A stretch of DNA of 12,156 nucleotides from assembly GCA_041656735.1 (NCBI GenBank), contig JBBACY010000070.1, positions 1 to 12,156 of the forward strand. The letters run 5' to 3'. A model generated the notes under the pieces. It did not search any database, was not told where the DNA came from, and was given only the letters and a program-made list of their open reading frames with translations. This document shows positions 1 through 6,801 of the stretch, one piece after another (the first letter of the stretch is position 1; the number at the start of each line of letters is the position of its first letter). This DNA is from Perlabentimonas sp041656735. GTDB taxonomy: Bacteria; Bacteroidota; Bacteroidia; Bacteroidales; Tenuifilaceae. A program made the translations under genes and the position numbers.

Positions 1-40
1 AAAATTTGCCATAGCATTGATATTGAACAAGGGGAACAAA

Positions 41-199
41 TTGAGATTGTCGCGTCAACTCGGAAAATATATTTTTAGCTGTTTTCATACGGTAATTATA
101 GCATCTATTTGCTGTGTATTATTATCCGGATGTGGATATAAAACACCGCCTAAATATGCTCCAGATGTCAATTATGCCATGCAAAGCAAAGGAAAATAG
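41..199 (+). CDS. Small LptM-like outer-membrane lipoprotein
   Basis: About 52 residues if started at TTG 41, which has AAGGGG six bases upstream. TTG 17 is also possible, and the frame stays open to the left edge, so the true start could lie outside the window. The protein has a basic n-region (RLSRQLGK), a hydrophobic stretch and a textbook lipobox LSGC, so it should be cleaved by signal peptidase II and lipidated on the cysteine. The mature part, CGYKTPPKYAP, resembles the short CG-x-K-x-P-x-Y-x-P head of LptM/YifL-type lipoproteins (the prokaryotic lipoprotein attachment family). In enterobacteria LptM assists maturation of the LPS translocon; that role here is inference from a very short match. 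The stop codon directly abuts the nadB start, so the two are probably co-transcribed and translationally coupled. Confidence 0.72.
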   Translation: MRLSRQLGKYIFSCFHTVIIASICCVLLSGCGYKTPPKYAPDVNYAMQSKGK

Positions 200-1663
200 A
201 TGTCAAAATATGATGTTATTGTTATCGGAGCAGGTATAGCAGGGCTGTATGCTGCCATGAATCTTCCCAAAAGCAAAAAAGTGCTTGTTTTGTGCAAAGA
301 TATCCCATGGGAGTGTAATACATTTTATGCTCAAGGCGGCATTGTAACAGCATTGGATGAAGCTGATATAGCTTCCCATGTGCATGATACTATAGAGGCC
401 GGAGCTCACCACAATCTCAAAAAAATCGTTCAGATACTTTCAGAAACGTCACTCAAAACTACTGCCGATATCATATCTAAAGGTATGAAATTTGATACTG
501 ATGCCAAAGGCAATCTGTTGTATACAAAAGAAGCAGCGCATTCCGTAGCTAGGATTATCCATGCAGGAGGTGATGCTACGGGGAGATATTTGCATCATTT
601 TATGATGACACAAAACCACCATCTTTTAGAGCAAAATGCACTTGTTTATGATCTGCTTATACAAGACGGCAGATGTTACGGAGTCAAAGCTACAATCAAT
701 TATCAACCTACCACTATTTACGCGGATACTGTTATTATTGCAAGCGGCGGGGTGGGTTCTCTCTATGAATATAATACCAATTCTAGAACAGTAAGTGCAG
801 ATATTCAAGGTATTTGTGTAGAAAAAGGTATTGCGCTAAAAGATATGGAATTTATGCAGTTTCACCCTACTGTTTTTATAAAGACACCATATGCAAGAAA
901 ACTGCTTCTCACTGAAGCATTGCGCGGGGAAGGAGCTTATATAGTAAATGAAGCGGGGGAGCGATTCTTGTTTGAATATGACGAGAGAGGAGAACTGGCA
1001 AGCAGAGATATCGTTTCTCGCGGTATATTTGACTATAAACGCCGCACCAAGCAAGAGGTATATCTAGATTTTTCTATGTTCAAGCCAAAATGGTTTCATG
1101 AGAGATTCCCGAATATTACTCGCACATTTGCTTCGGTAGGTTATAATTTTCCCAAAGACCGTGTGCCAATATCTCCTGCATTTCACTATGCGAATGGAGG
1201 AATAGCATGCAATAGTCATGGTGTAGTTCCAGGGATAACGGGACTTTATGTTATAGGCGAAGCAGCACGTACCGGGGTGCATGGAGCAAACAGATTGGCA
1301 TCAAATTCTTTATTGGAGGGAATGGTGTTTGCCAAAAGGGCAGTAGATCATATATTGTCACATGAAACTCATATTGCCACAATGCCGAAATTTGATAAAG
1401 ATTACGGCAATATCTTGCATAAAGAAAACGATAAAGAGTATAAGCATAGGCTTCGTCAAATCATGTGGGATGAAGTAGGCATTATTCGTACTACTAAAGG
1501 TTTGCATCATGCAAGAAATTGCGTTTATGATCTGAAAAACCGAGAGATAGGTCGATTGTTGCAGCTTAGGCTAAATACTGCTTCTGCAATCGTTGATGCT
1601 GCACTTTCACGCAAAGATTCGCTAGGTACACATTACATAGAAGAAGAAGAACAAGATATTTAG
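200..1663 (+). CDS. nadB: L-aspartate oxidase
   Basis: This is a 487-residue FAD flavoprotein of the succinate dehydrogenase/fumarate reductase family. It oxidises L-aspartate to iminoaspartate, the first step of de novo NAD synthesis, for use by quinolinate synthase NadA in the cytosol. The N-terminal dinucleotide fold shows GAGIAG at 10-15. FAD and substrate motifs follow: NTFYAQGGI (40-48), EAAHSVAR (111-118), QFHPT with His222, SRD with Arg269, HYANGGI with His329, and GANRLASNSLLEG starting at 362 with Arg365. The Glu, His and Arg residues fit the known NadB active site. The C-terminal helical domain is slightly shorter than in E. coli NadB (about 540 residues), as is common outside enterics. 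The ATG follows the upstream stop with no spacer, and the ribosome site AAAGGAAAA lies within the end of the preceding gene. No nadA or nadC is visible in the window. Confidence 0.96.
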   Translation: MSKYDVIVIGAGIAGLYAAMNLPKSKKVLVLCKDIPWECNTFYAQGGIVTALDEADIASHVHDTIEAGAHHNLKKIVQILSETSLKTTADIISKGMKFDTDAKGNLLYTKEAAHSVARIIHAGGDATGRYLHHFMMTQNHHLLEQNALVYDLLIQDGRCYGVKATINYQPTTIYADTVIIASGGVGSLYEYNTNSRTVSADIQGICVEKGIALKDMEFMQFHPTVFIKTPYARKLLLTEALRGEGAYIVNEAGERFLFEYDERGELASRDIVSRGIFDYKRRTKQEVYLDFSMFKPKWFHERFPNITRTFASVGYNFPKDRVPISPAFHYANGGIACNSHGVVPGITGLYVIGEAARTGVHGANRLASNSLLEGMVFAKRAVDHILSHETHIATMPKFDKDYGNILHKENDKEYKHRLRQIMWDEVGIIRTTKGLHHARNCVYDLKNREIGRLLQLRLNTASAIVDAALSRKDSLGTHYIEEEEQDI

Positions 1664-1685
1664 TTTATCACGGTGAGAATAAATT

Positions 1686-1731
1686 GGCGGTACTGATTTG
1701 CCGCAGACCGTCTCCTTTGTTGGCATGGAGA
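1686..1731 (+). other. Two small stem-loops between nadB and guaA
   Basis: GCGG (1687-1690) can pair with CCGC (1701-1704), and TCTCC (1711-1715) with GGAGA (1727-1731). This stretch is distinctly GC-richer than the surrounding spacer. It has no T-run, so it does not look like a standard intrinsic terminator for nadB. It lies upstream of the guaA promoter, so it belongs to the end of the nadB message or to the promoter-proximal DNA. No known RNA family was recognised. Confidence 0.3.
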
Positions 1732-1760
1732 TAGAAAATTCAGAATTAATCTACTAAAGG

Positions 1761-1766
1761 TATAAT
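1761..1766 (+). promoter_or_regulatory. Candidate sigma-70 -10 box for guaA
   Basis: A perfect TATAAT lies 28 bases before ATG 1795. No recognisable -35 is present, which is usual for Campylobacterota housekeeping promoters. It implies a short leader of roughly 20 nt, so guaA is probably transcribed independently of nadB. Confidence 0.6.
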
Positions 1767-1794
1767 TACATTATTAAAACAAACAGGATGTATG

Positions 1795-3333
1795 ATGAAA
1801 AATGTACCTTTGGTAATATTGGATTTTGGCTCACAATACACACAGCTAATTGCTAGAAAATTGCGTGAAAGCGGAGTTTATTGTGAAGTGGTCCCTTATA
1901 GAGAAAAAATAGAGGATATTAAAGCCAAAAATCCACAAGGTATCATTCTCTCAGGAGGTCCGGCTTCTGTATATTCAGAGGATGCTTATAAACCAGATGA
2001 CGGCATTTGGGATCTCGGGTTGCCGATACTGGGTATCTGCTATGGCATGCAGCTCATCACTCAACATTTTGGCGGAGAAGTAGTGCCCGCAGATCATCAT
2101 GAGTATGGCAAAGCAAAATTAAATATTGTCAAATCATCACCTATTTTTAATGGAGTTAACAATGATTCTATCGTTTGGATGAGTCACGGAGACAAAGCTA
2201 CTTCTATTCCTGTGGGATTTGAAGCTATTGGAGTGAGTGAAAACTCTCCGTATGCGGCTATAGCAAATGAAGACAAAAAACTTTATGCTTTCCAATTTCA
2301 TCCGGAAGTTCATCACTCTAGCGAGGGTGTCATTATGCTCAAAAACTTTGCTAAATATATTTGCGGATGCGAAAGCACATGGAATATGGGAAGTTTTGCC
2401 AAAGAGAAAATCGCTCAGATAAAAGCTCAAGTTGGATCAAGAAAAGTGCTTTGTGGAGTGAGCGGTGGGGTAGACAGCTCTGTGGTAGCCGCACTTCTTC
2501 ATGAGGCATTGCCGGCAGATCAATTGGTGTGTGTTTTTGTAGATCAGGGCTTATTGCGTAAAGACGAAGCCTCACAAGTACAAGATATGTTCCGAATGTT
2601 AGGTATAAATCTTATTACTATCAATGCCCAAAAATTATTTTTAGATAAATTAGCCAGAGTGAGCGATCCTGAGAAAAAACGTAAGATCATAGGCGAAACC
2701 TTTATAGAGGTATTTGACGAAGAAGCGAAAAAACATACAGATGTATCTTTCTTGGCTCAAGGTACGCTTTATACAGATGTCATCGAATCGGTTTCTGTCA
2801 AAGGACCATCTAAGACTATCAAATCGCATCATAATGTAGGCGGACTGCCTGATTGGATGACATTCGAACTTGTTGAACCTCTTAGAGAAATATTCAAAGA
2901 TGAGGTACGCAAACTTGGTCTTGAACTTGGACTTCCGCGCGATATGATAGGTCGCCATCCTTTCCCTGGACCGGGACTTGCTATTCGTGTTATGGGAGAA
3001 GTAAATGAAAATGCTCTTAGACTTATACGCGAATCAGATGCCATTATGCAGCAAGAGTTGAAATCATCAGGATATTATGACAAAGTATGGCAAGCATTTA
3101 CCGTACTTTTAAATGTAAGTTCAGTCGGTGTCATGGGCGATAATCGTACTTATGACAATACAGTGTGCGTACGCATGGTAGAGTCGGTTGACGGCATGAC
3201 AGCGACATTCGCTCATGTGCCTCATGATGTATTGGAAAGTATCAGTCGTAGAATTATTAATGAGATAGACGGCATTAACAGGGTAGTGTATGATATAAGC
3301 TCCAAGCCTCCAGCAACAATCGAATGGGAGTAA
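1795..3333 (+). CDS. guaA: GMP synthase (glutamine-hydrolysing)
   Basis: This enzyme aminates XMP to GMP using ATP and glutamine, the last step of guanine nucleotide synthesis. From ATG 1795 it is 512 residues, a normal full length. The class I glutamine amidotransferase domain comes first: nucleophile Cys82 in GICYGMQ, and His169/Glu171 in FQFHPEV. The ATP-pyrophosphatase domain follows with the P-loop SGGVDSS (223-229). The dimerisation domain carries HPFPGPGLAIR and ends in the conserved KPPATIEWE. Two ATGs are adjacent (1792 and 1795). AGGA at 1785-1788 is six bases from the second but only three from the first, so 1795 is preferred. The gene has its own TATAAT and appears monocistronic, because a long non-coding stretch follows. 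Confidence 0.97.
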   Translation: MKNVPLVILDFGSQYTQLIARKLRESGVYCEVVPYREKIEDIKAKNPQGIILSGGPASVYSEDAYKPDDGIWDLGLPILGICYGMQLITQHFGGEVVPADHHEYGKAKLNIVKSSPIFNGVNNDSIVWMSHGDKATSIPVGFEAIGVSENSPYAAIANEDKKLYAFQFHPEVHHSSEGVIMLKNFAKYICGCESTWNMGSFAKEKIAQIKAQVGSRKVLCGVSGGVDSSVVAALLHEALPADQLVCVFVDQGLLRKDEASQVQDMFRMLGINLITINAQKLFLDKLARVSDPEKKRKIIGETFIEVFDEEAKKHTDVSFLAQGTLYTDVIESVSVKGPSKTIKSHHNVGGLPDWMTFELVEPLREIFKDEVRKLGLELGLPRDMIGRHPFPGPGLAIRVMGEVNENALRLIRESDAIMQQELKSSGYYDKVWQAFTVLLNVSSVGVMGDNRTYDNTVCVRMVESVDGMTATFAHVPHDVLESISRRIINEIDGINRVVYDISSKPPATIEWE

Positions 3334-3691
3334 CTTGACTCTTGTTTTGCACTATCTTTGAATGAGTTTGCTCGGTCACTTACTTTTGAGTAAGCTCCCT
3401 TGCAACAACATTTAAATCTAACACAAACTAAGAGCAAATTTAATATTTTTATCTTTTCAACAAATACTTCTTTTCCTGAGAAGTATGCTCCCTCTTCGCA
3501 AGAGCTTATATAGAGCAAATAAATAGCAAGCTTCTAAAAAATAGTTTTTCTATGGAGTTATTTCTTCGCAACAACATCTAAATATAATCCAAACTCAGAT
3601 TTACTCTGATAGTCTCTTTTTCTCGAAAGTAATTTTATGCTCTTTTCAACGTTACACATATCTAAAGCAAACTAAGCCAAACTCCAAAAAG
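3334..3691. repeat. Decayed series of 70-90-bp repeats downstream of guaA
   Basis: No gene is supported in 3334-3891. From about 3388 the DNA reads as four diverged copies of one unit, starting near 3388, 3478, 3555 and 3625. Each begins GAG or GAAAGT after a T/C-rich run, then has (T)GCTCCCTTCGCAA or a close variant. Copies 1, 3 and 4 continue into an ACA(T)..CTAAA..AAACT(A/C)AG tail. The best pair is GCAACAACATTTAAATCTAA (3402-3421) against GCAACAACATCTAAATATAA (3568-3587). Unit boundaries coincide with small hairpins, for example CTTACT-TTTG-AGTAAG (3379-3394) and ATACTTCT/AGAAGTAT (3464-3486). All reading frames carry stops, so it is not a repeat protein. Function is unknown. Confidence 0.55.
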
Positions 3692-3722
3692 TGTCATCCC
3701 GAACTTGTTTCAGGATTTATCC
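3692..3722 (+). repeat. GTCAT-type short palindromic repeat
   Basis: The sequence starts TGTCATCCCGAACTTG and continues TTTCAGGAT, a form seen as a short interspersed element in many unrelated bacterial genomes. ATCC and GAA on the left pair with TTC and GGAT on the right, with one C-A mismatch, around a short loop. It sits at the end of the decayed repeat stretch. Mobility and function are unknown. Confidence 0.55.
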
Positions 3723-3813
3723 TTGTTCTTTTTAAAAATAGTTCTTTTTGTAGTATCAAAATAGTTTACCATAAGAAACAGCTATAAAAAATAATAAATT
3801 TTTTTGAAAAAAT

Positions 3814-3836
3814 GTACAAAATTTCCAAATTTGTAC
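3814..3836. promoter_or_regulatory. Operator-like inverted repeat in a lipoprotein promoter
   Basis: Perfect 7-bp arms GTACAAA (3814-3820) and TTTGTAC (3830-3836) are separated by 9 bp. They lie exactly between the expected -35 position and the -10 box at 3837. Centre-to-centre spacing is about 16 bp, somewhat more than one helical turn. A dimeric regulator bound here would block RNA polymerase. The regulator is unknown. Confidence 0.4.
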
Positions 3837-3849
3837 TATAATATATAAT
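3837..3849 (+). promoter_or_regulatory. Tandem TATAAT boxes for the first small lipoprotein gene
   Basis: Two perfect TATAAT hexamers, at 3837-3842 and 3844-3849, lie about 45 bp before the start codon. They imply a leader of roughly 35 nt. No clear -35 is present. Confidence 0.6.
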
Positions 3850-3891
3850 GAAAAGCGTATGCTTTGCATTATATCAATTAAAGGAGATGTT

Positions 3892-4158
3892 ATGGGTAAA
3901 ATAAAAATTACACAATTAGTTGCAATTGGTATTGTTTTTGCCATGTTGTTCTTTTCTGGATGTTCACGTACAGGAGCATTTCTTGGCGGTGCAGCCGTTG
4001 GTGCACTTATAGTAGCTGCATATGATCATCCTCGGTATCGTGATAGACCTTATTATTACTGGCACGGTAAATACTATTACGGAGGAACCTACCTAAGAAA
4101 CGGATGCTATCGCTATAAAGGTGATACATTGTGCGGTGGGCGCTACTACAATTATTGA
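3892..4158 (+). CDS. Tyrosine-rich small lipoprotein, copy 1
   Basis: An 88-residue protein of unrecognised family. ATG 3892 is chosen because AAGGAG (3881-3886) sits five bases upstream; an ATG at 3859 in the same frame has no such site. The N-terminus is a signal peptide with lipobox FFSGC, lipidated Cys24. A small glycine-rich segment (GAFLGGAAVGALIVAA) follows, resembling a glycine-zipper-like membrane helix. The tail is dominated by Tyr, Arg and Gly: PRYRDRPYYYWHGKYYYGGTY, ending GGRYYNY. It also holds two cysteines (in NGCYRY and TLCGG) that the paralogue lacks. It is paralogous to the convergent gene at 4383-4682, and both the translation start region and the terminator are also similar. 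An envelope location is well supported; the function is unknown. Confidence 0.82.
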   Translation: MGKIKITQLVAIGIVFAMLFFSGCSRTGAFLGGAAVGALIVAAYDHPRYRDRPYYYWHGKYYYGGTYLRNGCYRYKGDTLCGGRYYNY

Positions 4159-4171
4159 AGATAAATTCTCT

Positions 4172-4204
4172 GTCATAGGCATTTTGTCTATGGCGCTTCC
4201 TTTT
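4172..4204 (+). terminator. Intrinsic terminator of lipoprotein copy 1
   Basis: GTCATAGGC (4172-4180) pairs along nine positions, with two G-T wobbles, with GTCTATGGC (4186-4194) around the loop ATTTT. GCTTCCTTTT follows as the T-rich tail. It lies 14 bases after the stop codon. Confidence 0.7.
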
Positions 4205-4349
4205 AAATCAATAGAGAATAAAAGTCTCTTTTTATTTCTTTAACCAAATAACTTTTTGTGTAAATTGTATCTTTTATACAGTCGTATTTGTTTATGCAGA
4301 TTTTTATGGAAATCTTACTGAGTGTGAAATATGAAAATAATGAGTTTAT

Positions 4350-4383
4350 TTACAAGAAGATACCATAGGCATTTGCCTATGGT
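4350..4383 (-). terminator. Hairpin terminator of lipoprotein copy 2
   Basis: A perfect 9-bp stem, ACCATAGGC (4362-4370) with GCCTATGGT (4375-4383), has a 4-base loop. On the minus strand it starts at the stop codon itself and is followed by ATCTTCTTGT, a weak T-rich tail. The stem core is the same CATAGGC as in the terminator of the convergent paralogue. Confidence 0.55.
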
Positions 4384-4682
4384 TATCGATAATATGGATC
4401 ATATCGATAATATGGATAATAACGTCCGCCATACAATCTGCGATCTTGATAATAATAGTATCCATCACGATAAGTACCGCCGTAATAATATCTATTATTA
4501 TAATAATAATAAGGTCTATCACGATATCGAGGATAATTATATGAACCTATAATCACGGCCGCAGTTGCACCAATGACCGCACCTGTTGCTAATGCCCTCT
4601 CAGTACGCGTACACCCAGTAAAAAACAGCATACTAGCAATAATACTTATTGCTCCTAAATGTTTTACTTGTATTTTACTCAT
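4383..4682 (-). CDS. Tyrosine-rich small lipoprotein, copy 2
   Basis: A 99-residue paralogue of the 3892-4158 protein, on the opposite strand. The start at 4682 follows AAAGGAG with ordinary spacing; an upstream ATG at 4709 is less likely. Signal peptide and lipobox FFTGC give Cys24 as the lipidated residue. A small-residue segment (LATGAVIGATAAVIIG) follows, then PRYRDRPYYYYNNRYYYGGTY and an extended tail rich in Tyr and Arg, ending RYDPYYR. The shared core is PRYRDRPYYY-x4-YYYGGTY-…-L-x-GGRYY. The divergent tail lacks the cysteines of copy 1. The tail composition gives repetitive ATA/ATT codons on the other strand, which produce a spurious His/Asn-rich frame. Both copies appear intact, so both are probably expressed. 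Function is unknown. Confidence 0.82.
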   Translation of the reverse strand: MSKIQVKHLGAISIIASMLFFTGCTRTERALATGAVIGATAAVIIGSYNYPRYRDRPYYYYNNRYYYGGTYRDGYYYYQDRRLYGGRYYPYYRYDPYYR

Positions 4683-4714
4683 AATATCTCCTTTAGTGAT
4701 ATATACCAAATACT

Positions 4715-4720
4715 ATTGTA
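4715..4720 (-). promoter_or_regulatory. Candidate -10 box for lipoprotein copy 2
   Basis: On the minus strand the hexamer TACAAT (within TATACAAT) lies 32 bases before the start codon at 4682, a distance similar to other promoters in this window. It matches TATAAT at five of six positions. No -35 is evident. Confidence 0.4.
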
Positions 4721-4759
4721 TAAATGTGGAGGCTTTGTGTATTTTGATAATTTTTTATA

Positions 4760-4774
4760 TTGATAGTTTATCAA
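4760..4774. promoter_or_regulatory. 15-bp palindrome between divergent promoters
   Basis: TTGATA (4760-4765), three bases, then TATCAA (4769-4774). It sits upstream of both the minus-strand lipoprotein and htpG. It could be an operator, but short AT-rich palindromes are common in such DNA, so support is weak. Confidence 0.25.
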
Positions 4775-4808
4775 ATAGTCTAAAAGGTAAAATTTTTTAT
4801 ACATCAAC

Positions 4809-4829
4809 CCTTAGTGAAGTCAACTCAAT
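4809..4829. promoter_or_regulatory. HAIR-like candidate HspR operator upstream of htpG
   Basis: CCTTAGT, seven bases, then ACTCAAT. The HspR-associated inverted repeat (HAIR) is CTTGAGT-N7-ACTCAAG, so 11 of 14 defined positions match with the exact spacer length. It lies about 50 bp upstream of the htpG -10 box. HspR controls chaperone operons in Helicobacter and Campylobacter, partly from upstream sites. No hspR gene is in the window. Confidence 0.4.
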
Positions 4830-4878
4830 TTTATTAAAAATTTTAACTAAACTTCTTGCAAATTAGTCTAAAATGTAT

Positions 4879-4884
4879 TATAAT
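4879..4884 (+). promoter_or_regulatory. Candidate sigma-70 -10 box for htpG
   Basis: A perfect TATAAT, 35 bases upstream of the htpG start. It implies a leader of about 30 nt that contains AAAGGA at 4905-4910. Confidence 0.55.
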
Positions 4885-4919
4885 TTCAAAAAAATTATTG
4901 AAAAAAAGGATAGTTTATT

Positions 4920-6782
4920 ATGGCAAAAAGACAATATCAAACAGAAATAGGTCAATTACTTCATCTGATGACGCACTCATTGTATTCAAATAAAGAGATA
5001 TTTGTAAGAGAATTGGTATCTAACTCTAGTGACGCTATAGATAAATTTAACTATTTTTACCTCACTGATGAAAAGTTTAAAAGTGAAGATTGGAACGGCA
5101 CGATATTCATCACAATAGACAAAGAAGATAATTCTATTACCATAAGCGATAATGGTATCGGCATGAATGAAGATGATTTGGTGGCAAATATAGGCACTAT
5201 AGCCAAATCTGGTACAAAATCGTTTATTGAAAATCTAACCGGAGATGCAAAAAAAGACAGCAACCTTATAGGTCAATTCGGCGTTGGTTTCTATTCTGTA
5301 TTTATGGTAGCTTCGAGCGTGGATGTCATCACAAAAAAAGCCGGAGAGGAACAAGCGTATAAATTTAGCAGTGATGGTACAGGCGAATTTGAGATTAATC
5401 CCGTAACCAAAGAATCACACGGTACGGTGATTTATATTAAACTAAAAGATGATGAAAAAGAGTTTATCAGCCCATGGAGAATCAAAGAGATAGTCAAAAA
5501 ATACTCCAATCATATAGCATATCCTATCACTCTAAACTACAAAGAAGAAGAGGTAGTTGGTGAAGGAGAAGCAAAAGAGACCAAAATTTTAGATAAAAGC
5601 GAGCAGATAAATGCAGCAAAAGCACTTTGGACCATGAGTAAATCTGAACTTAAAAAAGAGGATTATGTAGAGTTTTATAAGAGCATATCTCATGGTGACA
5701 GTGAGCCGTTAACTTATTTACACAATAAAGCCGAAGGTGCGAATGAATATACTACGCTTTTCTATGTCCCGCGTAAAGCACCGATGGATATGTATAGAGC
5801 AGATTGGGAGCCTGGGGTTAAATTGTATGTAAAAAGAGTATTTATAACAGATAGCGACAAAGAGCTTTTACCTCCGTACCTTAGATTTGTAAAAGGAGTT
5901 ATCGATTCATCTGATCTGCCACTTAATGTGAGCCGCGAGATATTGCAGGAAAATAGAATACTTGCCAATATTAAACAAACTTCTACCAAAAAAATACTCC
6001 AAGCTATATCTAAACTTGAAGGTGAAGATATGGATATATTTACATCTGAGTATAACCGAGTTATAAAAGAAGGTATTTATAGCGATCACATGAACAAAGA
6101 ATTACTGCTAGATATCGTGAGATATAAAAGTTCTAGCGAAGCCGGACTTGTAAGACTGGAGAGCTATATAAGCCGTGGCAATAGCGAGAAAAAAGAGATA
6201 TATTATATCATAGCAGAAAATGAAAAAATAGCTAAAGCTTCCCCACTTCTTGAGGCATATAAAAAAGCCGGTATCGAAGTACTTATTATGGATGATAGAG
6301 AAGTAGATGAGATAGTAACTCCATCAATTGGAAGCTATAAAGAGTGGAACTTTAAAGATATATCTGCTATAGAAGCTCCTACAAGCAAGAGCACGGAAGA
6401 ACAAGAAGCTATAAATGAAAGTATGAAGCCGCTTGTTGAAAAGATCAAAGAAGTTTTAGGTGATGCCATTAAAGAGGTTAAGGTCTCTGTTAGACTTACT
6501 GATAGCCCGGCTTGCGTACTAAAAGACAGCTCTGATCCGATGGCAAGTATGGCTCATTTGTTTCGCCAAATGGGACAAGAAGTACCGGAAACCCCATTAA
6601 TACTTGAGATAAATCCAGACCATGATATGATTAAAAAATTATCATCTTTGGAAGATAAAGTAATGTTTGAAGATATGGCGTGGGTATTGTTTGATAGCGC
6701 ACGCATAGCAGAAGGGTTGGATATAGATGAGAAGTCACAATTTGCTCAAAGAGTAGCTAGAATAGCAAGTAAGGCGCTTTAG
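4920..6782 (+). CDS. htpG: Molecular chaperone HtpG (bacterial Hsp90)
   Basis: A 620-residue cytosolic, ATP-dependent Hsp90 homodimer, full length (E. coli 624). The N-terminal ATP-binding domain of the GHKL type shows Glu31, Asn35 and Asp38 in RELVSNSSDAIDKF, DNGIGM (77-82), GTIAKSG (92-98) and GQFGVGFYS (118-126). The middle domain carries the client and catalytic-loop region DSSDLPLNVSRE. The C-terminal dimerisation domain includes the conserved DSPACV near residue 524. There is no eukaryotic MEEVD tail, as expected for bacteria. The start is supported by AAAGGA nine bases upstream. It appears monocistronic, with its own TATAAT and a possible HspR-type operator, which would make it heat-inducible; that regulation is inference. 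Confidence 0.97.
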   Translation: MAKRQYQTEIGQLLHLMTHSLYSNKEIFVRELVSNSSDAIDKFNYFYLTDEKFKSEDWNGTIFITIDKEDNSITISDNGIGMNEDDLVANIGTIAKSGTKSFIENLTGDAKKDSNLIGQFGVGFYSVFMVASSVDVITKKAGEEQAYKFSSDGTGEFEINPVTKESHGTVIYIKLKDDEKEFISPWRIKEIVKKYSNHIAYPITLNYKEEEVVGEGEAKETKILDKSEQINAAKALWTMSKSELKKEDYVEFYKSISHGDSEPLTYLHNKAEGANEYTTLFYVPRKAPMDMYRADWEPGVKLYVKRVFITDSDKELLPPYLRFVKGVIDSSDLPLNVSREILQENRILANIKQTSTKKILQAISKLEGEDMDIFTSEYNRVIKEGIYSDHMNKELLLDIVRYKSSSEAGLVRLESYISRGNSEKKEIYYIIAENEKIAKASPLLEAYKKAGIEVLIMDDREVDEIVTPSIGSYKEWNFKDISAIEAPTSKSTEEQEAINESMKPLVEKIKEVLGDAIKEVKVSVRLTDSPACVLKDSSDPMASMAHLFRQMGQEVPETPLILEINPDHDMIKKLSSLEDKVMFEDMAWVLFDSARIAEGLDIDEKSQFAQRVARIASKAL

Positions 6783-6801
6783 TTTTTTATTTTAATTTGT
6801 A

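Noticed and set aside
3326..3348. guaA terminator from GAGT…ACTC followed by TTGTTTT
   Set aside because: Only four base pairs with weak flanking wobbles, which is too little to call a terminator.
3222..3518. Minus-strand 98-codon frame covering the guaA end and the repeats
   Set aside because: About a third of it is antisense to guaA and the rest reads through the decayed repeats. It has no family features and no start signals.
4331..4552. Plus-strand His/Asn/Asp-rich 73-codon reading frame
   Set aside because: It is antisense to the tyrosine-rich tail of lipoprotein copy 2. The repetitive composition follows from the Tyr codons on the other strand, and it has no ribosome site.
4573..4866. 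Plus-strand 97-codon frame before htpG
   Set aside because: It overlaps lipoprotein copy 2 in antisense and then AT-rich promoter DNA. It has no ribosome site and would run through the predicted regulatory elements.
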